Shown: positions 23,234-31,870 of the stretch, piece after piece | How positions within the stretch are numbered: the first letter of the stretch is position 1 | Layout: every line of letters starts with the position of its first letter | The notes under the pieces: model-generated | Told to the model about the DNA's origin: nothing | What the model saw: only the letters and a program-made list of their open reading frames with translations | The model's database searches: none | Translations under genes and position numbers: made by a program | From: Enterobacter sp. RHBSTW-00175 | Lineage (GTDB): Bacteria > Pseudomonadota > Gammaproteobacteria > Enterobacterales > Enterobacteriaceae | Direction: 5' to 3' | Length of the DNA: 64,000 nt | NCBI RefSeq assembly: GCF_013927005.1 | Contig: NZ_CP055930.1 | Location: 2,418,001-2,482,000 of the forward strand

Positions 23234-24481
23234 GTGAAGAAACATTTTAAATTTTCGGTGGTTAGCATCGCTGTCTCCTTGTTTATGGCAAATCAGGCGG
23301 GAGCAGCCAATACCTGGACAGAAGCGCGTAGTGACGCGATGGGTGGCACGGGCGTAGCGGCAGGCAGCTATGGCAGCGGGGTGTTAATCAACCCGGCATT
23401 GCTGGCAAAGGCGAAACCTGACGATGACGTCACCCTTATTTTACCCTCCATTGGCGCGCAGATTTCTGATAAAGACAATCTGCGGGATAAGATTGATGAC
23501 ATCAGCGATGACGTGAACCGTTATCGCAGCACGCTGGATAGCATCAATCTTATCGACCTGTTAAATCCTCTTAGTCCTGCATCGCGGGAAGTTTCTTCTG
23601 CGGCAGGCGACCTGGCCGATCAACTGGATTCACTGAAAGGAAAAACTGCCAGCGGTAAAGCGGGTGGTGGGATCGCTGTAAGCATTCCTAATGATGTGCT
23701 CTCGGTGGCATTTGTGGCAAAAGCCAACGCGCGTGCACGCGTGAGTTCTTACATCGATCAGGGCGATATCGACAAACTACGGGCAGTGGAAGCTGCACCA
23801 TCTGCTGTGTTTGGCGTTGATCCGAACGATCTGAAATCGAAAGGTTTTGGCCGTGCGGCAATTGTTTCAGACTACGGCGTGGTGGTGGCGCGTCAGTTTG
23901 ATATCAGCGGTGTGCCAGTGTCTGTGGGGATCACCCCGAAGCTGCAACAAACCTGGCTGTATAACTACACGGTGTCTATCTACAACTTCAACAGCGACGA
24001 CATCAACAGCAGCCGTTACCGTAACGATGACACCGGGTTTAACGTCGATGCGGGTATTGCCGCTGACTTTGGCGATAACTGGACGGTCGGCCTGACCGGG
24101 CATAACCTCTTCTCGCGCGATATCGATACCAAAGAGGTGGATGGCGTGCGCGATACCTACCAGATAAGCCCTGTCGTCACCGCTGGTGCAGCATGGCATA
24201 CCGATCTTCTGACCCTGACTGCGGATGGCGACCTGACGGAAACCAAAGGCTTTAAAAGTGAAGAGAACTCTCAGTACGTGGGTGTTGGTGCAGAAGTTAC
24301 TCCGTTGAGCTGGCTGGCGGTTCGCGCCGGTTACCGGGCAGACGTGAAGAACAATGACAGCAACGTCTTTACGGCGGGTGTCGGGTTCGCACCGCTCAAC
24401 ACGGTACATGTCGACCTGATGGGCCTGTACGGTGAAGACGAAACCTGGGGGGCAGGAGCACAGTTGACTCTGGCATTCTAA
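23234..24481 (+). CDS. TraF-like outer-membrane beta-barrel protein, chromosomal
   Basis: 415 residues from GTG 23234. The signal peptide (MKKHFKFSVVSIAVSLFMANQAGA) is followed by WTEARSDAMGGTGVAAG...LINPALLA, the N-terminal pattern of the TraF_2 (conjugal transfer TraF-like) and FadL-like barrel proteins. Alternating strands run to a C-terminal LTLAF typical of outer-membrane insertion. A helical, Asp-rich insert spans about residues 85-145. No other conjugation gene is nearby, so a transfer role is unlikely. More likely it is a stand-alone outer-membrane protein. Family assignment is by pattern only. Confidence 0.7.
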   Translation: MKKHFKFSVVSIAVSLFMANQAGAANTWTEARSDAMGGTGVAAGSYGSGVLINPALLAKAKPDDDVTLILPSIGAQISDKDNLRDKIDDISDDVNRYRSTLDSINLIDLLNPLSPASREVSSAAGDLADQLDSLKGKTASGKAGGGIAVSIPNDVLSVAFVAKANARARVSSYIDQGDIDKLRAVEAAPSAVFGVDPNDLKSKGFGRAAIVSDYGVVVARQFDISGVPVSVGITPKLQQTWLYNYTVSIYNFNSDDINSSRYRNDDTGFNVDAGIAADFGDNWTVGLTGHNLFSRDIDTKEVDGVRDTYQISPVVTAGAAWHTDLLTLTADGDLTETKGFKSEENSQYVGVGAEVTPLSWLAVRAGYRADVKNNDSNVFTAGVGFAPLNTVHVDLMGLYGEDETWGAGAQLTLAF

Positions 24482-24482
24482 G

Positions 24483-24511
24483 AAAAAAGGCACCAGCAAT
24501 GGTGCCTTTTA
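24483..24511. terminator. Bidirectional terminator between the TraF-like gene and hicB
   Basis: AAAAGGCACC-AGCAAT-GGTGCCTTTT, symmetric with A and T tracts on both sides. It serves both convergent genes. Confidence 0.88.
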
Positions 24512-24513
24512 AC

Positions 24514-24849
24514 TTATCCATGCGCCGCTTTAGTGAGCGTATCGCTGATCCACTGGTTAACGCTTTTACCTGACACTTCAGCTGCGATATTAATCGCAGA
24601 GTGAATTTCCGGCGCTATTCGTAAACTGATTTTCCCGCTTGCCGGACGCAGGGGCTCTCGACCTTGTTCTGTGCAGTAAGCAAGATAATCATCAACGGCT
24701 TCTTCAAAGGCTGTACGGAGGCCAGAAACATTATCTGCATGAAAACCAATAACATCTCTTATACCTGCTACATGCCCAACGAAGCACAGGTCTTCATCAC
24801 TGTAATCGATTTTTGCGGCATAGCCTTTATAAGTCATGGTGTTAATCAT
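24514..24849 (-). CDS. hicB: HicB-family antitoxin
   Basis: 111 residues. The N-terminal partial RNase H-like HicB fold (YKGYAAKIDYSDEDLCFVGHVAGI...DNVSGLRTAFEEAVDDYL) is followed by a C-terminal ribbon-helix-helix-like segment (GKISLRIAPEIHSAINIAAEVSGKSVNQWISDTL). It should neutralise HicA and repress its own operon. It overlaps the upstream hicA by four bases (ATGA) on the minus strand. Confidence 0.88.
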   Translation of the reverse strand: MINTMTYKGYAAKIDYSDEDLCFVGHVAGIRDVIGFHADNVSGLRTAFEEAVDDYLAYCTEQGREPLRPASGKISLRIAPEIHSAINIAAEVSGKSVNQWISDTLTKAAHG

Positions 24850-25109
24850 GGAGATACTCCTGTTGCGATGAGAAAAGCCATTGCGTCGCGAACCTGGTAA
24901 ACCTTCTCTTCTTTATCCGGATGAGGACGATGAAACGAAGCTACAACTCCATTAATTTCGAATCTCACCCTTGAGTCGTTACCTTCAGACATTTTTGCAC
25001 CCAGCGCGATAAAAAGTGCTTCAATTTTGCGCCATTCCAGAGAGCAAGGTGTTGGTAAAGAGAAAATTAACTGCAATGTTTTTTGGTGGCGGGCGTTCAA
25101 TGTTTTCAT
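24846..25109 (-). CDS. hicA: HicA-family mRNA interferase toxin
   Basis: About 87 residues from ATG 25109 (or 25112); the open frame upstream to 25166 crosses the operator and is not credible. It is a small dsRBD-like HicA toxin of the longer-motif subgroup: SEGNDSRVRFEINGVVASFHRPHPDKE holds the conserved His at the catalytic position. It cleaves mRNA on the ribosome or free mRNA, causing growth arrest (family knowledge). It is the first gene of hicAB, just upstream of dusA, a region known as an integration hot spot in enterobacteria. Confidence 0.85.
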   Translation of the reverse strand: MKTLNARHQKTLQLIFSLPTPCSLEWRKIEALFIALGAKMSEGNDSRVRFEINGVVASFHRPHPDKEEKVYQVRDAMAFLIATGVSP

Positions 25110-25157
25110 CATTTGTATATTCCATTCAATGTTAATCCGCCGCCAGGTTGAGAATAA

Positions 25158-25178
25158 TGATATCATTTTTTGATATCA
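25158..25178 (-). promoter_or_regulatory. Twin palindromic operator upstream of hicA
   Basis: Two copies of the perfect 8-bp palindrome TGATATCA (25158-25165 and 25171-25178) are separated by five T. They lie about 50 bases before the hicA start, where the HicB ribbon-helix-helix domain would be expected to bind. Confidence 0.65.
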
Positions 25179-25255
25179 CATTAAGTCGAATCGTATCCCT
25201 TTTGAGCCTGTGCTATAGTAGCGCCCCTTTTCCACCAGATGCTTAAAACTTCGCC

Positions 25256-26251
25256 ATGTCGTCAGAATCACAGACTGTTTTTCCTGCACACCGTTTCTCC
25301 ATTGCGCCGATGCTCGACTGGACGGACAGACACTGCCGCTACTTCCTGCGTCAGCTCTCCCGCCACACGTTGCTGTACACCGAAATGGTGACAACCGGTG
25401 CGATCATTCACGGAAAGGGCGACTATCTGGCGTACAGCGAAGAAGAGCATCCGGTTGCGTTGCAGCTTGGCGGGAGCGATCCGGCAGCGCTGGCGCAGTG
25501 CGCGAAGCTTGCTGAGGAGCGGGGTTACGACGAGATTAACCTCAACGTCGGCTGCCCGTCCGATCGCGTGCAGAACGGCATGTTTGGCGCGTGCCTGATG
25601 GGCAATGCGCAGCTGGTCGCAGACTGCATCAAGGCGATGCGTGATGTGGTCTCCATACCGGTAACGGTCAAAACCCGTATCGGTATCGACGATCAGGACA
25701 GCTACGAATTCCTGTGTGAATTCATCAATACCGTTGCCGGAAAAGGCGAGTGCGAGATGTTTATCATCCATGCACGTAAAGCCTGGCTATCAGGCCTCAG
25801 CCCGAAAGAGAACCGCGAAATTCCACCGCTGGACTACCCGCGCGTCTATCAGCTGAAGCGTGATTTCCCGCAGCTGACGATGTCGATTAACGGCGGAATT
25901 AAATCGCTGGAAGAAGCCAAAGTGCATCTTGACCATATGGATGGTGTGATGGTTGGCCGTGAGGCGTACCAGAACCCGGGCATCCTGGCGACGGTTGACC
26001 GTGAAATCTTTGGCGTGGAAGGTGCTGATACTGACCCGGTCTCCGTAGTGCGAGCCATGTATCCGTACATTGAACGCGAGCTGAGCAACGGCACCTATCT
26101 TGGCCACATTACCCGCCACATGCTTGGCCTGTTCCAGGGGATCCCGGGGGCGCGTCAGTGGCGTCGTTACCTCAGCGAGAACGCGCATAAGGCCGGTGCA
26201 GACATCGAGGTGCTGGAGCACGCGCTGCGTCTGGTCGCCGATAAGCGATAA
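25256..26251 (+). CDS. dusA: tRNA-dihydrouridine synthase A
   Basis: 331 residues. An FMN-dependent TIM-barrel enzyme that reduces U20/U20a in tRNA. Conserved are [14 protein letters not shown] near the N terminus, [15 protein letters not shown], the catalytic Cys in FGACLMG, and the KTRIG and [16 protein letters not shown] blocks. ATG 25256 is the only good start before the conserved part. The gene is preceded by hicAB instead of the E. coli neighbour. A terminator follows. Confidence 0.97.
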   Translation: MSSESQTVFPAHRFSIAPMLDWTDRHCRYFLRQLSRHTLLYTEMVTTGAIIHGKGDYLAYSEEEHPVALQLGGSDPAALAQCAKLAEERGYDEINLNVGCPSDRVQNGMFGACLMGNAQLVADCIKAMRDVVSIPVTVKTRIGIDDQDSYEFLCEFINTVAGKGECEMFIIHARKAWLSGLSPKENREIPPLDYPRVYQLKRDFPQLTMSINGGIKSLEEAKVHLDHMDGVMVGREAYQNPGILATVDREIFGVEGADTDPVSVVRAMYPYIERELSNGTYLGHITRHMLGLFQGIPGARQWRRYLSENAHKAGADIEVLEHALRLVADKR

Positions 26252-26277
26252 ATTTCGCTAAAAGATAGTTAATTTCA

Positions 26278-26313
26278 CCACGCCCTGCACATTGTTGCGG
26301 GGCGTTTTGTTTT
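26278..26313 (+). terminator. Terminator of dusA
   Basis: CGCCCTGCA / TTGCGGGGCG stem (one G-T pair) followed by TTTTGTTTT, 26 bases after the dusA stop. Confidence 0.8.
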
Positions 26314-26331
26314 GATAACAATGAGTTAGGT

Positions 26332-26348
26332 TTGGCACGTTTCTTGTA
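26332..26348 (+). promoter_or_regulatory. Sigma-54 promoter of pspG
   Basis: TTGGCACG-N4-TTGTA fits the -24/-12 pattern (GG and G of TTGC-type) and lies 40 bases before the pspG ATG. In E. coli pspG is transcribed by sigma-54 RNA polymerase with PspF. Confidence 0.8.
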
Positions 26349-26387
26349 ATGCTCAATGCATCATTGGGCATTACCTGGGAGAGAACC

Positions 26388-26630
26388 ATGCTCGAACTAC
26401 TTTTTGTGATTGGCTTTTTTGTCATGCTGCTGGTGACCGGCGTATCGTTGCTCGGTATCCTGGCGGCGATGGTGGTGGCGACGGTCGTCATGTTTATTGG
26501 TGGGTTATTTGCCCTGACGATCAAACTGTTACCGTGGTTACTGCTGGCAATTGCTGTTGTGTGGGTGATTCGGGCGATTAGATCACCAAAAGTCCAAAAT
26601 TATCAGCGCAATAACCGCTTTCGTTACTAA
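26388..26630 (+). CDS. pspG: Phage shock protein G
   Basis: 80 residues from ATG 26388 (MLELLFVIGFF), the E. coli length; the frame upstream overlaps the sigma-54 promoter. It has two long hydrophobic helices and a basic C-terminal tail. It is an inner-membrane member of the Psp envelope-stress regulon, encoded away from pspABCDE. Monocistronic. Confidence 0.94.
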   Translation: MLELLFVIGFFVMLLVTGVSLLGILAAMVVATVVMFIGGLFALTIKLLPWLLLAIAVVWVIRAIRSPKVQNYQRNNRFRY

Positions 26631-26768
26631 GGTATTGAGGGGTTCATCACATACCTGCAACTTTTCCGGCTGCATTGCATAGAACGGAATAGGATTTAGT
26701 TATCTATTCTGTCACTATGGCTACCGCTAAAGAATTCATCGAGCTGTACCCTACATACAGCCGAACTA

Positions 26769-26807
26769 AAAAAAGAAAGGGCTTCCTGAAAAGGAAGCCC
26801 AATTTCT
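26769..26807 (-). terminator. Terminator of qor
   Basis: On the minus strand GGGCTTCCT-TTTC-AGGAAGCCC is followed by TTTCTTTTTTT. It starts 14 bases past the qor stop. Confidence 0.9.
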
Positions 26808-26816
26808 TTTCAGGGA

Positions 26817-27800
26817 TCAGGGAATTAACAGACTCGACCCCTGCGTCACCCGACTCTCCAGCACCTCATGCGCGCGCTGCGCATCAGCCAGCGGATATTT
26901 CTGCGCATCTGCCACATCCACTTTAATTACCCCGCTGGCGATCAGTGAAAACAGCTCGTTGCTGGCTTCCTCCAGCTCTTCCCGGTTAGTGATGTAACCC
27001 TGAAGAGAAGGGCGCGTGACATAAAGCGAGCCTTTCTGATTCAGAATACCCAGGTTAACACCGGTCACGGCACCTGACGAATTACCAAAGCTCACCATCA
27101 GGCCGCGGCGTTGCAGGCAGTCCAGCGAGGCTTCCCAGGTGTCTTTGCCCACCGAGTCATACACCACGCGCACTTTTTTGCCGTTGGTTATCTCTTTTAA
27201 CCGCTCAACAATGCTCTCTTCACGGTAGTTAATCACCTGCCATGCGCCAGCCTTCAATGCGCGCTGTGCTTTTTGCGCATTGCCTACGGTGCCGATAAGT
27301 TTCGCACCTAACGCTTTTGCCCACTGGCAGGCGATAAGGCCCACACCTCCGGCGGCGGCATGGAACAGGAATTGTTCGTCGGGTTTGATCTCGTAAGTTT
27401 TGCGCAGCAGATAGTAAACGGTTAGCCCTTTCAGGAAAGAGGCCGCTGCTTGTTCAAACGAAATGGCGTTAGGTAAAAGGGCGGCTTTATCCGCTGGCAC
27501 GTTGTGTACGGAACTGTAGGCTCCCAGCGCCGATTGCGCATAAACCACGCGGTCACCTTCTTTAAGGTGCTTAACGGCGCTGCCCACTTTAATCACCACA
27601 CCTGCCGCTTCGGTTCCCAGCCCGCTTGGCAGAGACGGTGGTGGATAGAGCCCACCGCGAATATAGGTGTCGATGTAATTAATGCCGATGGCTTTGTTTT
27701 CAACCTGAACGTCGTTTTCACCCGGTGCGGCGGGGGTAAACTCCACGGCGTTGAGTACCTCAGGGCCACCATGCTTGTGAAATTCAATACGCGTTGCCAT
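26817..27800 (-). CDS. qor: NADPH-dependent quinone oxidoreductase Qor (zeta-crystallin type)
   Basis: 327 residues from ATG 27800 (MATRIEFHKHG), as in E. coli; the upstream in-frame start at 27839 is not conserved. A zinc-independent medium-chain dehydrogenase. The nucleotide-binding region HAAAGGVGLIACQWAKALGA (about residues 145-164) and the GLGTEAAG motif are present. It reduces quinones in one-electron steps using NADPH. Divergent from dnaB with only 65 bases between starts. Confidence 0.95.
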   Translation of the reverse strand: MATRIEFHKHGGPEVLNAVEFTPAAPGENDVQVENKAIGINYIDTYIRGGLYPPPSLPSGLGTEAAGVVIKVGSAVKHLKEGDRVVYAQSALGAYSSVHNVPADKAALLPNAISFEQAAASFLKGLTVYYLLRKTYEIKPDEQFLFHAAAGGVGLIACQWAKALGAKLIGTVGNAQKAQRALKAGAWQVINYREESIVERLKEITNGKKVRVVYDSVGKDTWEASLDCLQRRGLMVSFGNSSGAVTGVNLGILNQKGSLYVTRPSLQGYITNREELEEASNELFSLIASGVIKVDVADAQKYPLADAQRAHEVLESRVTQGSSLLIP

Positions 27801-27865
27801 GCTTCCTCCATAAGAAAATGTGGTAATCTTTCGACCCACTCTTTATCTCGGTAACTCCATTCACT

Positions 27866-29278
27866 ATGGCAGGAAACAAACCCTTCAACAAACAGACTGA
27901 ACCCCGTGAACGTGATTATCAGGTCGCCGGGTTAAAAGTCCCGCCGCACTCGATTGAAGCGGAACAGTCGGTGTTGGGCGGTTTAATGCTGGACAACGAA
28001 CGCTGGGACGATGTCGCCGAGCGCGTCGTGTCCGACGACTTCTATACCCGTCCGCACCGCCATATTTTTACCGAAATGGCGCGTCTGCAAGAATCGGGCA
28101 GTCCGATTGACCTGATTACGCTCGCGGAATCGCTGGAGCGACAGGGGCAACTGGACAGCGTCGGTGGGTTTGCCTATCTGGCCGAGTTATCGAAAAACAC
28201 GCCAAGTGCGGCGAACATCAGTGCCTACGCCGACATCGTGCGTGAACGTGCCGTTGTCCGCGAAATGATTTCGGTGGCCAATGAAATCGCCGAAGCAGGC
28301 TTTGACCCACAGGGGCGCAACAGCGAAGATCTGCTCGACCTGGCTGAATCACGCGTGTTTAAAATTGCCGAAAGTCGCGCGAATAAAGACGAAGGCCCCA
28401 AAAATATAGCCGATGTGCTCGATGCCACCGTCGCGCGTATCGAACAACTTTTCCAGCAACCGCACGACGGTGTAACCGGCGTCAATACCGGCTACGACGA
28501 CCTCAACAAGAAAACCGCAGGCCTACAGCCGTCGGACTTGATTATCGTCGCTGCGCGTCCTTCGATGGGTAAAACGACATTTGCGATGAACCTCGTCGAA
28601 AATGCGGCGATGTTGCAGGATAAACCGGTTCTGATTTTCAGTCTTGAGATGCCATCAGAACAGATCATGATGCGTTCTCTGGCATCGCTGTCACGCGTGG
28701 ATCAGACCCGAATTCGTACCGGTCAGCTTGATGACGAGGACTGGGCGCGTATCTCCGGCACCATGGGGATCTTGCTGGAAAAACGTAATATCTATATCGA
28801 TGACTCGTCCGGTCTGACGCCAACGGAAGTGCGTTCCCGTGCGCGCCGTATTGCCCGCGAACACGGCGGCATCGGCCTTATCATGATCGACTACCTCCAG
28901 CTGATGCGCGTGCCGTCACTTTCGGACAACCGTACGCTGGAAATCGCAGAAATTTCCCGCTCACTCAAAGCGTTAGCTAAAGAACTACAGGTTCCTGTTG
29001 TGGCCCTGTCACAGCTTAACCGCTCCCTGGAACAACGTGCGGATAAACGCCCGGTCAACTCCGACCTGCGTGAATCTGGCTCCATTGAGCAGGATGCGGA
29101 CTTAATCATGTTTATCTACCGTGATGAGGTTTATCACGAGAACAGCGACCTGAAAGGGATCGCGGAAATCATTATCGGTAAGCAACGTAACGGCCCAATC
29201 GGTACGGTACGTCTGACCTTTAACGGACAGTGGTCGCGTTTCGACAACTATGCCGGTCCTCAATATGATGATGAGTAA
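27866..29278 (+). CDS. dnaB: Replicative DNA helicase DnaB
   Basis: 470 residues (E. coli 471). The N-terminal collar domain starts at about residue 25 (PHSIEAEQSVLGGL). The RecA-like C-terminal motor has Walker A ARPSMGKTTFA and Walker B LIMIDYLQLM, plus the arginine-finger region. The hexamer unwinds DNA ahead of the fork and binds primase. No intein or insertion is present. alr begins 16 bases downstream. Confidence 0.98.
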   Translation: MAGNKPFNKQTEPRERDYQVAGLKVPPHSIEAEQSVLGGLMLDNERWDDVAERVVSDDFYTRPHRHIFTEMARLQESGSPIDLITLAESLERQGQLDSVGGFAYLAELSKNTPSAANISAYADIVRERAVVREMISVANEIAEAGFDPQGRNSEDLLDLAESRVFKIAESRANKDEGPKNIADVLDATVARIEQLFQQPHDGVTGVNTGYDDLNKKTAGLQPSDLIIVAARPSMGKTTFAMNLVENAAMLQDKPVLIFSLEMPSEQIMMRSLASLSRVDQTRIRTGQLDDEDWARISGTMGILLEKRNIYIDDSSGLTPTEVRSRARRIAREHGGIGLIMIDYLQLMRVPSLSDNRTLEIAEISRSLKALAKELQVPVVALSQLNRSLEQRADKRPVNSDLRESGSIEQDADLIMFIYRDEVYHENSDLKGIAEIIIGKQRNGPIGTVRLTFNGQWSRFDNYAGPQYDDE

Positions 29279-29294
29279 TTTCTAAGGAATTCAA

Positions 29295-30374
29295 ATGCAA
29301 GCGGCAACAGTTGTTATTAACCGCCGCGCTCTGCGACACAACCTGCAACGTCTGCGTGAACTGGCACCTGCCAGCAAGCTCGTTGCAGTCGTGAAAGCGA
29401 ACGCTTACGGACACGGTCTTCTTGAGACCGCGCGAACGCTCCCCGATGCCGACGCTTTTGGCGTCGCCCGTCTTGAAGAAGCTCTGCGCCTGCGCGCAGG
29501 CGGAATTACCCAGCCCATTCTGCTGCTCGAAGGCTTCTTTGAAGCCAGCGACCTCACCACGATTGCCGACCAGCATCTGCATACCGCGATCCATAACGAA
29601 GAGCAGCTTGCTGCACTGGAAACCGCCGAGCTCAGCGAGCCGGTGACCGTGTGGATGAAGCTCGACACCGGGATGCACCGTCTGGGCGTGCGCCCGGAGA
29701 AGGCGGATGCGTTTTACCAGCGCCTGTGTGAGTGCAAAAACGTGCGCCAGCCGGTCAATATTGTCAGCCATTTTGCCCGTGCCGATGAGCCAGAATGTGG
29801 CGCCACTGAGCAACAGCTCGATATCTTCAACACTTTCTGTGAAGGCAAACCGGGAATGCGCTCTATTGCCGCATCCGGCGGCATTTTGCTCTGGCCGCAG
29901 TCCCATTTCGACTGGGCGCGTCCTGGCATCATTCTCTATGGCGTTTCGCCGCTGGACAACAAGCCCTGGGGGCCGGATTTTGGCTTCCAGCCAGTGATGT
30001 CGCTGGTGTCTAACCTGATTGCCGTGCGTGAGCACAAAGCGGGTGAGCCTGTGGGCTACGGGGGAACCTGGATCAGCGAGCGCGATACGCGGCTTGGCGT
30101 GGTGGCGATGGGGTATGGCGATGGTTATCCACGCGCCGCGCCGTCTGGTACACCAGTGCTGGTCAATGGCCGCGAAGTGACGATTGTTGGCCGCGTGGCG
30201 ATGGACATGATTTGCGTCGACCTGGGGCCGGAAGCCCAGGACAAAGCGGGTGATGATGTGGTGATGTGGGGCGAAGGATTACCCGTAGAACGCATTGCTG
30301 AAATAACGAAAGTGAGTGCTTACGAACTTATTACGCGCCTGACGTCACGGGTGGCGATGAAGTACGTCGATTAA
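29295..30374 (+). CDS. alr: Alanine racemase, biosynthetic
   Basis: 359 residues, as in E. coli. A PLP-dependent fold type III enzyme that makes D-alanine for peptidoglycan. The PLP lysine is Lys34 ([11 protein letters not shown]), and the second catalytic base is the Tyr in [23 protein letters not shown]. The gene directly follows dnaB. In E. coli tyrB comes next; here a 5-kb cassette intervenes. Confidence 0.97.
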   Translation: MQAATVVINRRALRHNLQRLRELAPASKLVAVVKANAYGHGLLETARTLPDADAFGVARLEEALRLRAGGITQPILLLEGFFEASDLTTIADQHLHTAIHNEEQLAALETAELSEPVTVWMKLDTGMHRLGVRPEKADAFYQRLCECKNVRQPVNIVSHFARADEPECGATEQQLDIFNTFCEGKPGMRSIAASGGILLWPQSHFDWARPGIILYGVSPLDNKPWGPDFGFQPVMSLVSNLIAVREHKAGEPVGYGGTWISERDTRLGVVAMGYGDGYPRAAPSGTPVLVNGREVTIVGRVAMDMICVDLGPEAQDKAGDDVVMWGEGLPVERIAEITKVSAYELITRLTSRVAMKYVD

Positions 30375-30385
30375 GTTAAGGCGTT

Positions 30386-30418
30386 CGCGTCCAACCGCCT
30401 CGGGTGCCGTTGGACGCG
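30386..30418. terminator. Strong hairpin at the alr/cassette junction
   Basis: CGCGTCCAAC and GTTGGACGCG pair perfectly around 13 bases, 12 bases after the alr stop. It lacks a T tract and could end both convergent transcripts with Rho, or mark the cassette edge. Confidence 0.55.
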
Positions 30419-30433
30419 ATCCCGCCACCAGAC

Positions 30434-31564
30434 TTATTTCAACACGTTGTAGATGGCCTGGTTGGTTAAGTAATCCGATGCCAGCCCCGATACTGGGTTA
30501 AAGCGAGTACCCTGCACGGACGAGAACGGTTTTCCGGTACTGCCCAGAGAAACGTAACGCTCCCCCTGATCGTTCTCAGAAACCGTATATACCGTTTTTT
30601 GCATCTGTGCGAATTGCCCCGCATTACGCTGGTTTGCCTGATGCAGTTCCAGCAGCTGTAATCCGCTCAGATTCAGCGTTTTATCCAGGCTTACTCCCCA
30701 TCTTTGCAGGCACACTTCAGCGAAATGCCGCACGATCGTTCCCGGTTCATGCAGCACTTTTTCGCCACTGTCGCCATTTGCGGAAGCATTGCCTACCAGC
30801 GTCGCATGTCGCCCTGACATCGGGTAAATATGCACCGCCGTCGCGTTGTCGGTATCCGGGACCACGCACGAGAAACCTTTCGAGCGCTCGTCTCTGGCGT
30901 AGAAAGCCACATACTCTTTGACATTGCGGCCAAGCGTGACCTTCTCCGTCTGGAAGTTCCCCATACCCGGCACCGGATCGATGGCAAAAATATTCACCGG
31001 AATAGTGGCCAAAAGCGGATCGGCCAGCATGGCATTGGCGAGCATATGGCAGCTAATTCCCCCGCGGCTCCAGCCTACCAGGTTAACCTGAGTTGGCAGG
31101 ATTTGCCCTTTGCGGAAGGTCTTGATGATCTGCTGCTGAAGCGCCTGCTGCGTCACTTTGCGATCACCATAGTCATATTTACGCCACCAGAAAGAGCCAG
31201 TCACTTCGACATCCTGGATGGGGACTCCCGCTTTTTTTAGCTGTTCATAATTCTCCTGGGTCAGCTTTTCGCGCTGCCAGTCAACGTGGCCTTTAATAAT
31301 ATTGATGGCATGTTGCACATTTTCCTTCCAGCCACTGCCCACAAGCTGTCCGCGAAGTTGCGAATAATCGCCGCTTTTTACCCACAGCTCATCGCTTTGC
31401 AAATTGCCGCTTCCTGGCCCATCAAGAATGACCCATTCGGCAAACTCTTTGCCTTTGTTGTTCGCGGCCAGTGCGGAAATTAATTCGCCATTCCAGTAAT
31501 TAGCATGAGAATCATCGAATTTATTAGAGCCGGTACCACAAAAAAATACTGTTAATGTCGTCAT
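30434..31564 (-). CDS. Putative alpha/beta-hydrolase, lipase-effector-like
   Basis: 376 residues, no signal peptide or membrane helix. The N terminus FFCGTGSNKFDD resembles the FF(D/C)GTGN motif of DUF2235/Tle1-type phospholipases. The nucleophile elbow GWSRGG is at 164-169 (Ser166). A plausible acid is Asp196 in FAIDPVPG and a candidate His is His253 in SGRHATLVG. Tle proteins are antibacterial lipase effectors of type VI secretion, but no T6SS gene, VgrG or immunity gene is adjacent. It is separated from the LuxR gene by an AT-rich divergent region. An alternative is a housekeeping esterase. Function is inferred from motifs only. Confidence 0.6.
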   Translation of the reverse strand: MTTLTVFFCGTGSNKFDDSHANYWNGELISALAANNKGKEFAEWVILDGPGSGNLQSDELWVKSGDYSQLRGQLVGSGWKENVQHAINIIKGHVDWQREKLTQENYEQLKKAGVPIQDVEVTGSFWWRKYDYGDRKVTQQALQQQIIKTFRKGQILPTQVNLVGWSRGGISCHMLANAMLADPLLATIPVNIFAIDPVPGMGNFQTEKVTLGRNVKEYVAFYARDERSKGFSCVVPDTDNATAVHIYPMSGRHATLVGNASANGDSGEKVLHEPGTIVRHFAEVCLQRWGVSLDKTLNLSGLQLLELHQANQRNAGQFAQMQKTVYTVSENDQGERYVSLGSTGKPFSSVQGTRFNPVSGLASDYLTNQAIYNVLK

Positions 31565-31870
31565 AAATAACCTCGTTAAAATATTACTGTATAGGTGGAT
31601 GACACAGCTGCCTTTTAATAATAAGTGTCAGGGTTATATTTAAAATATGCCGATAAGCCTGGGCTTTTTCTGATAGAAATGGTTTTTCGGGTTATATTTT
31701 ATTAAGGCTGTATTTTTCGTTAAGTGTTACTTAACTTTTTGATCAGGGAATATGACATTCGCCTTATGCCGAATGCTGTTTTTACAGTTCGGGAATAGCA
31801 CTCATACTCATTTTCGGAAAAGGTTGATTGAATAATTCAAGGAATGGAAATCACACGAGGTTATGCTGCG
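31565..31870. promoter_or_regulatory. AT-rich divergent region between hydrolase and luxR-type gene
   Basis: About 300 bases, clearly richer in A+T than the backbone. It presumably carries promoters for both neighbours. No recognised operator or RNA was seen. The low GC supports horizontal origin of the cassette. Confidence 0.45.

Noticed and set aside
23234..24481. Part of a conjugative transfer region
   Set aside because: Despite the TraF-like pattern, no other transfer gene, relaxase or origin of transfer lies nearby.
26717..26926. 69-codon plus-strand frame downstream of pspG
   Set aside because: It runs through the qor terminator and into the antisense of qor. No ribosome binding site or recognised family.
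29220..30035. 271-codon minus-strand frame opposite alr
   Set aside because: Antisense to alr; no expression signal.
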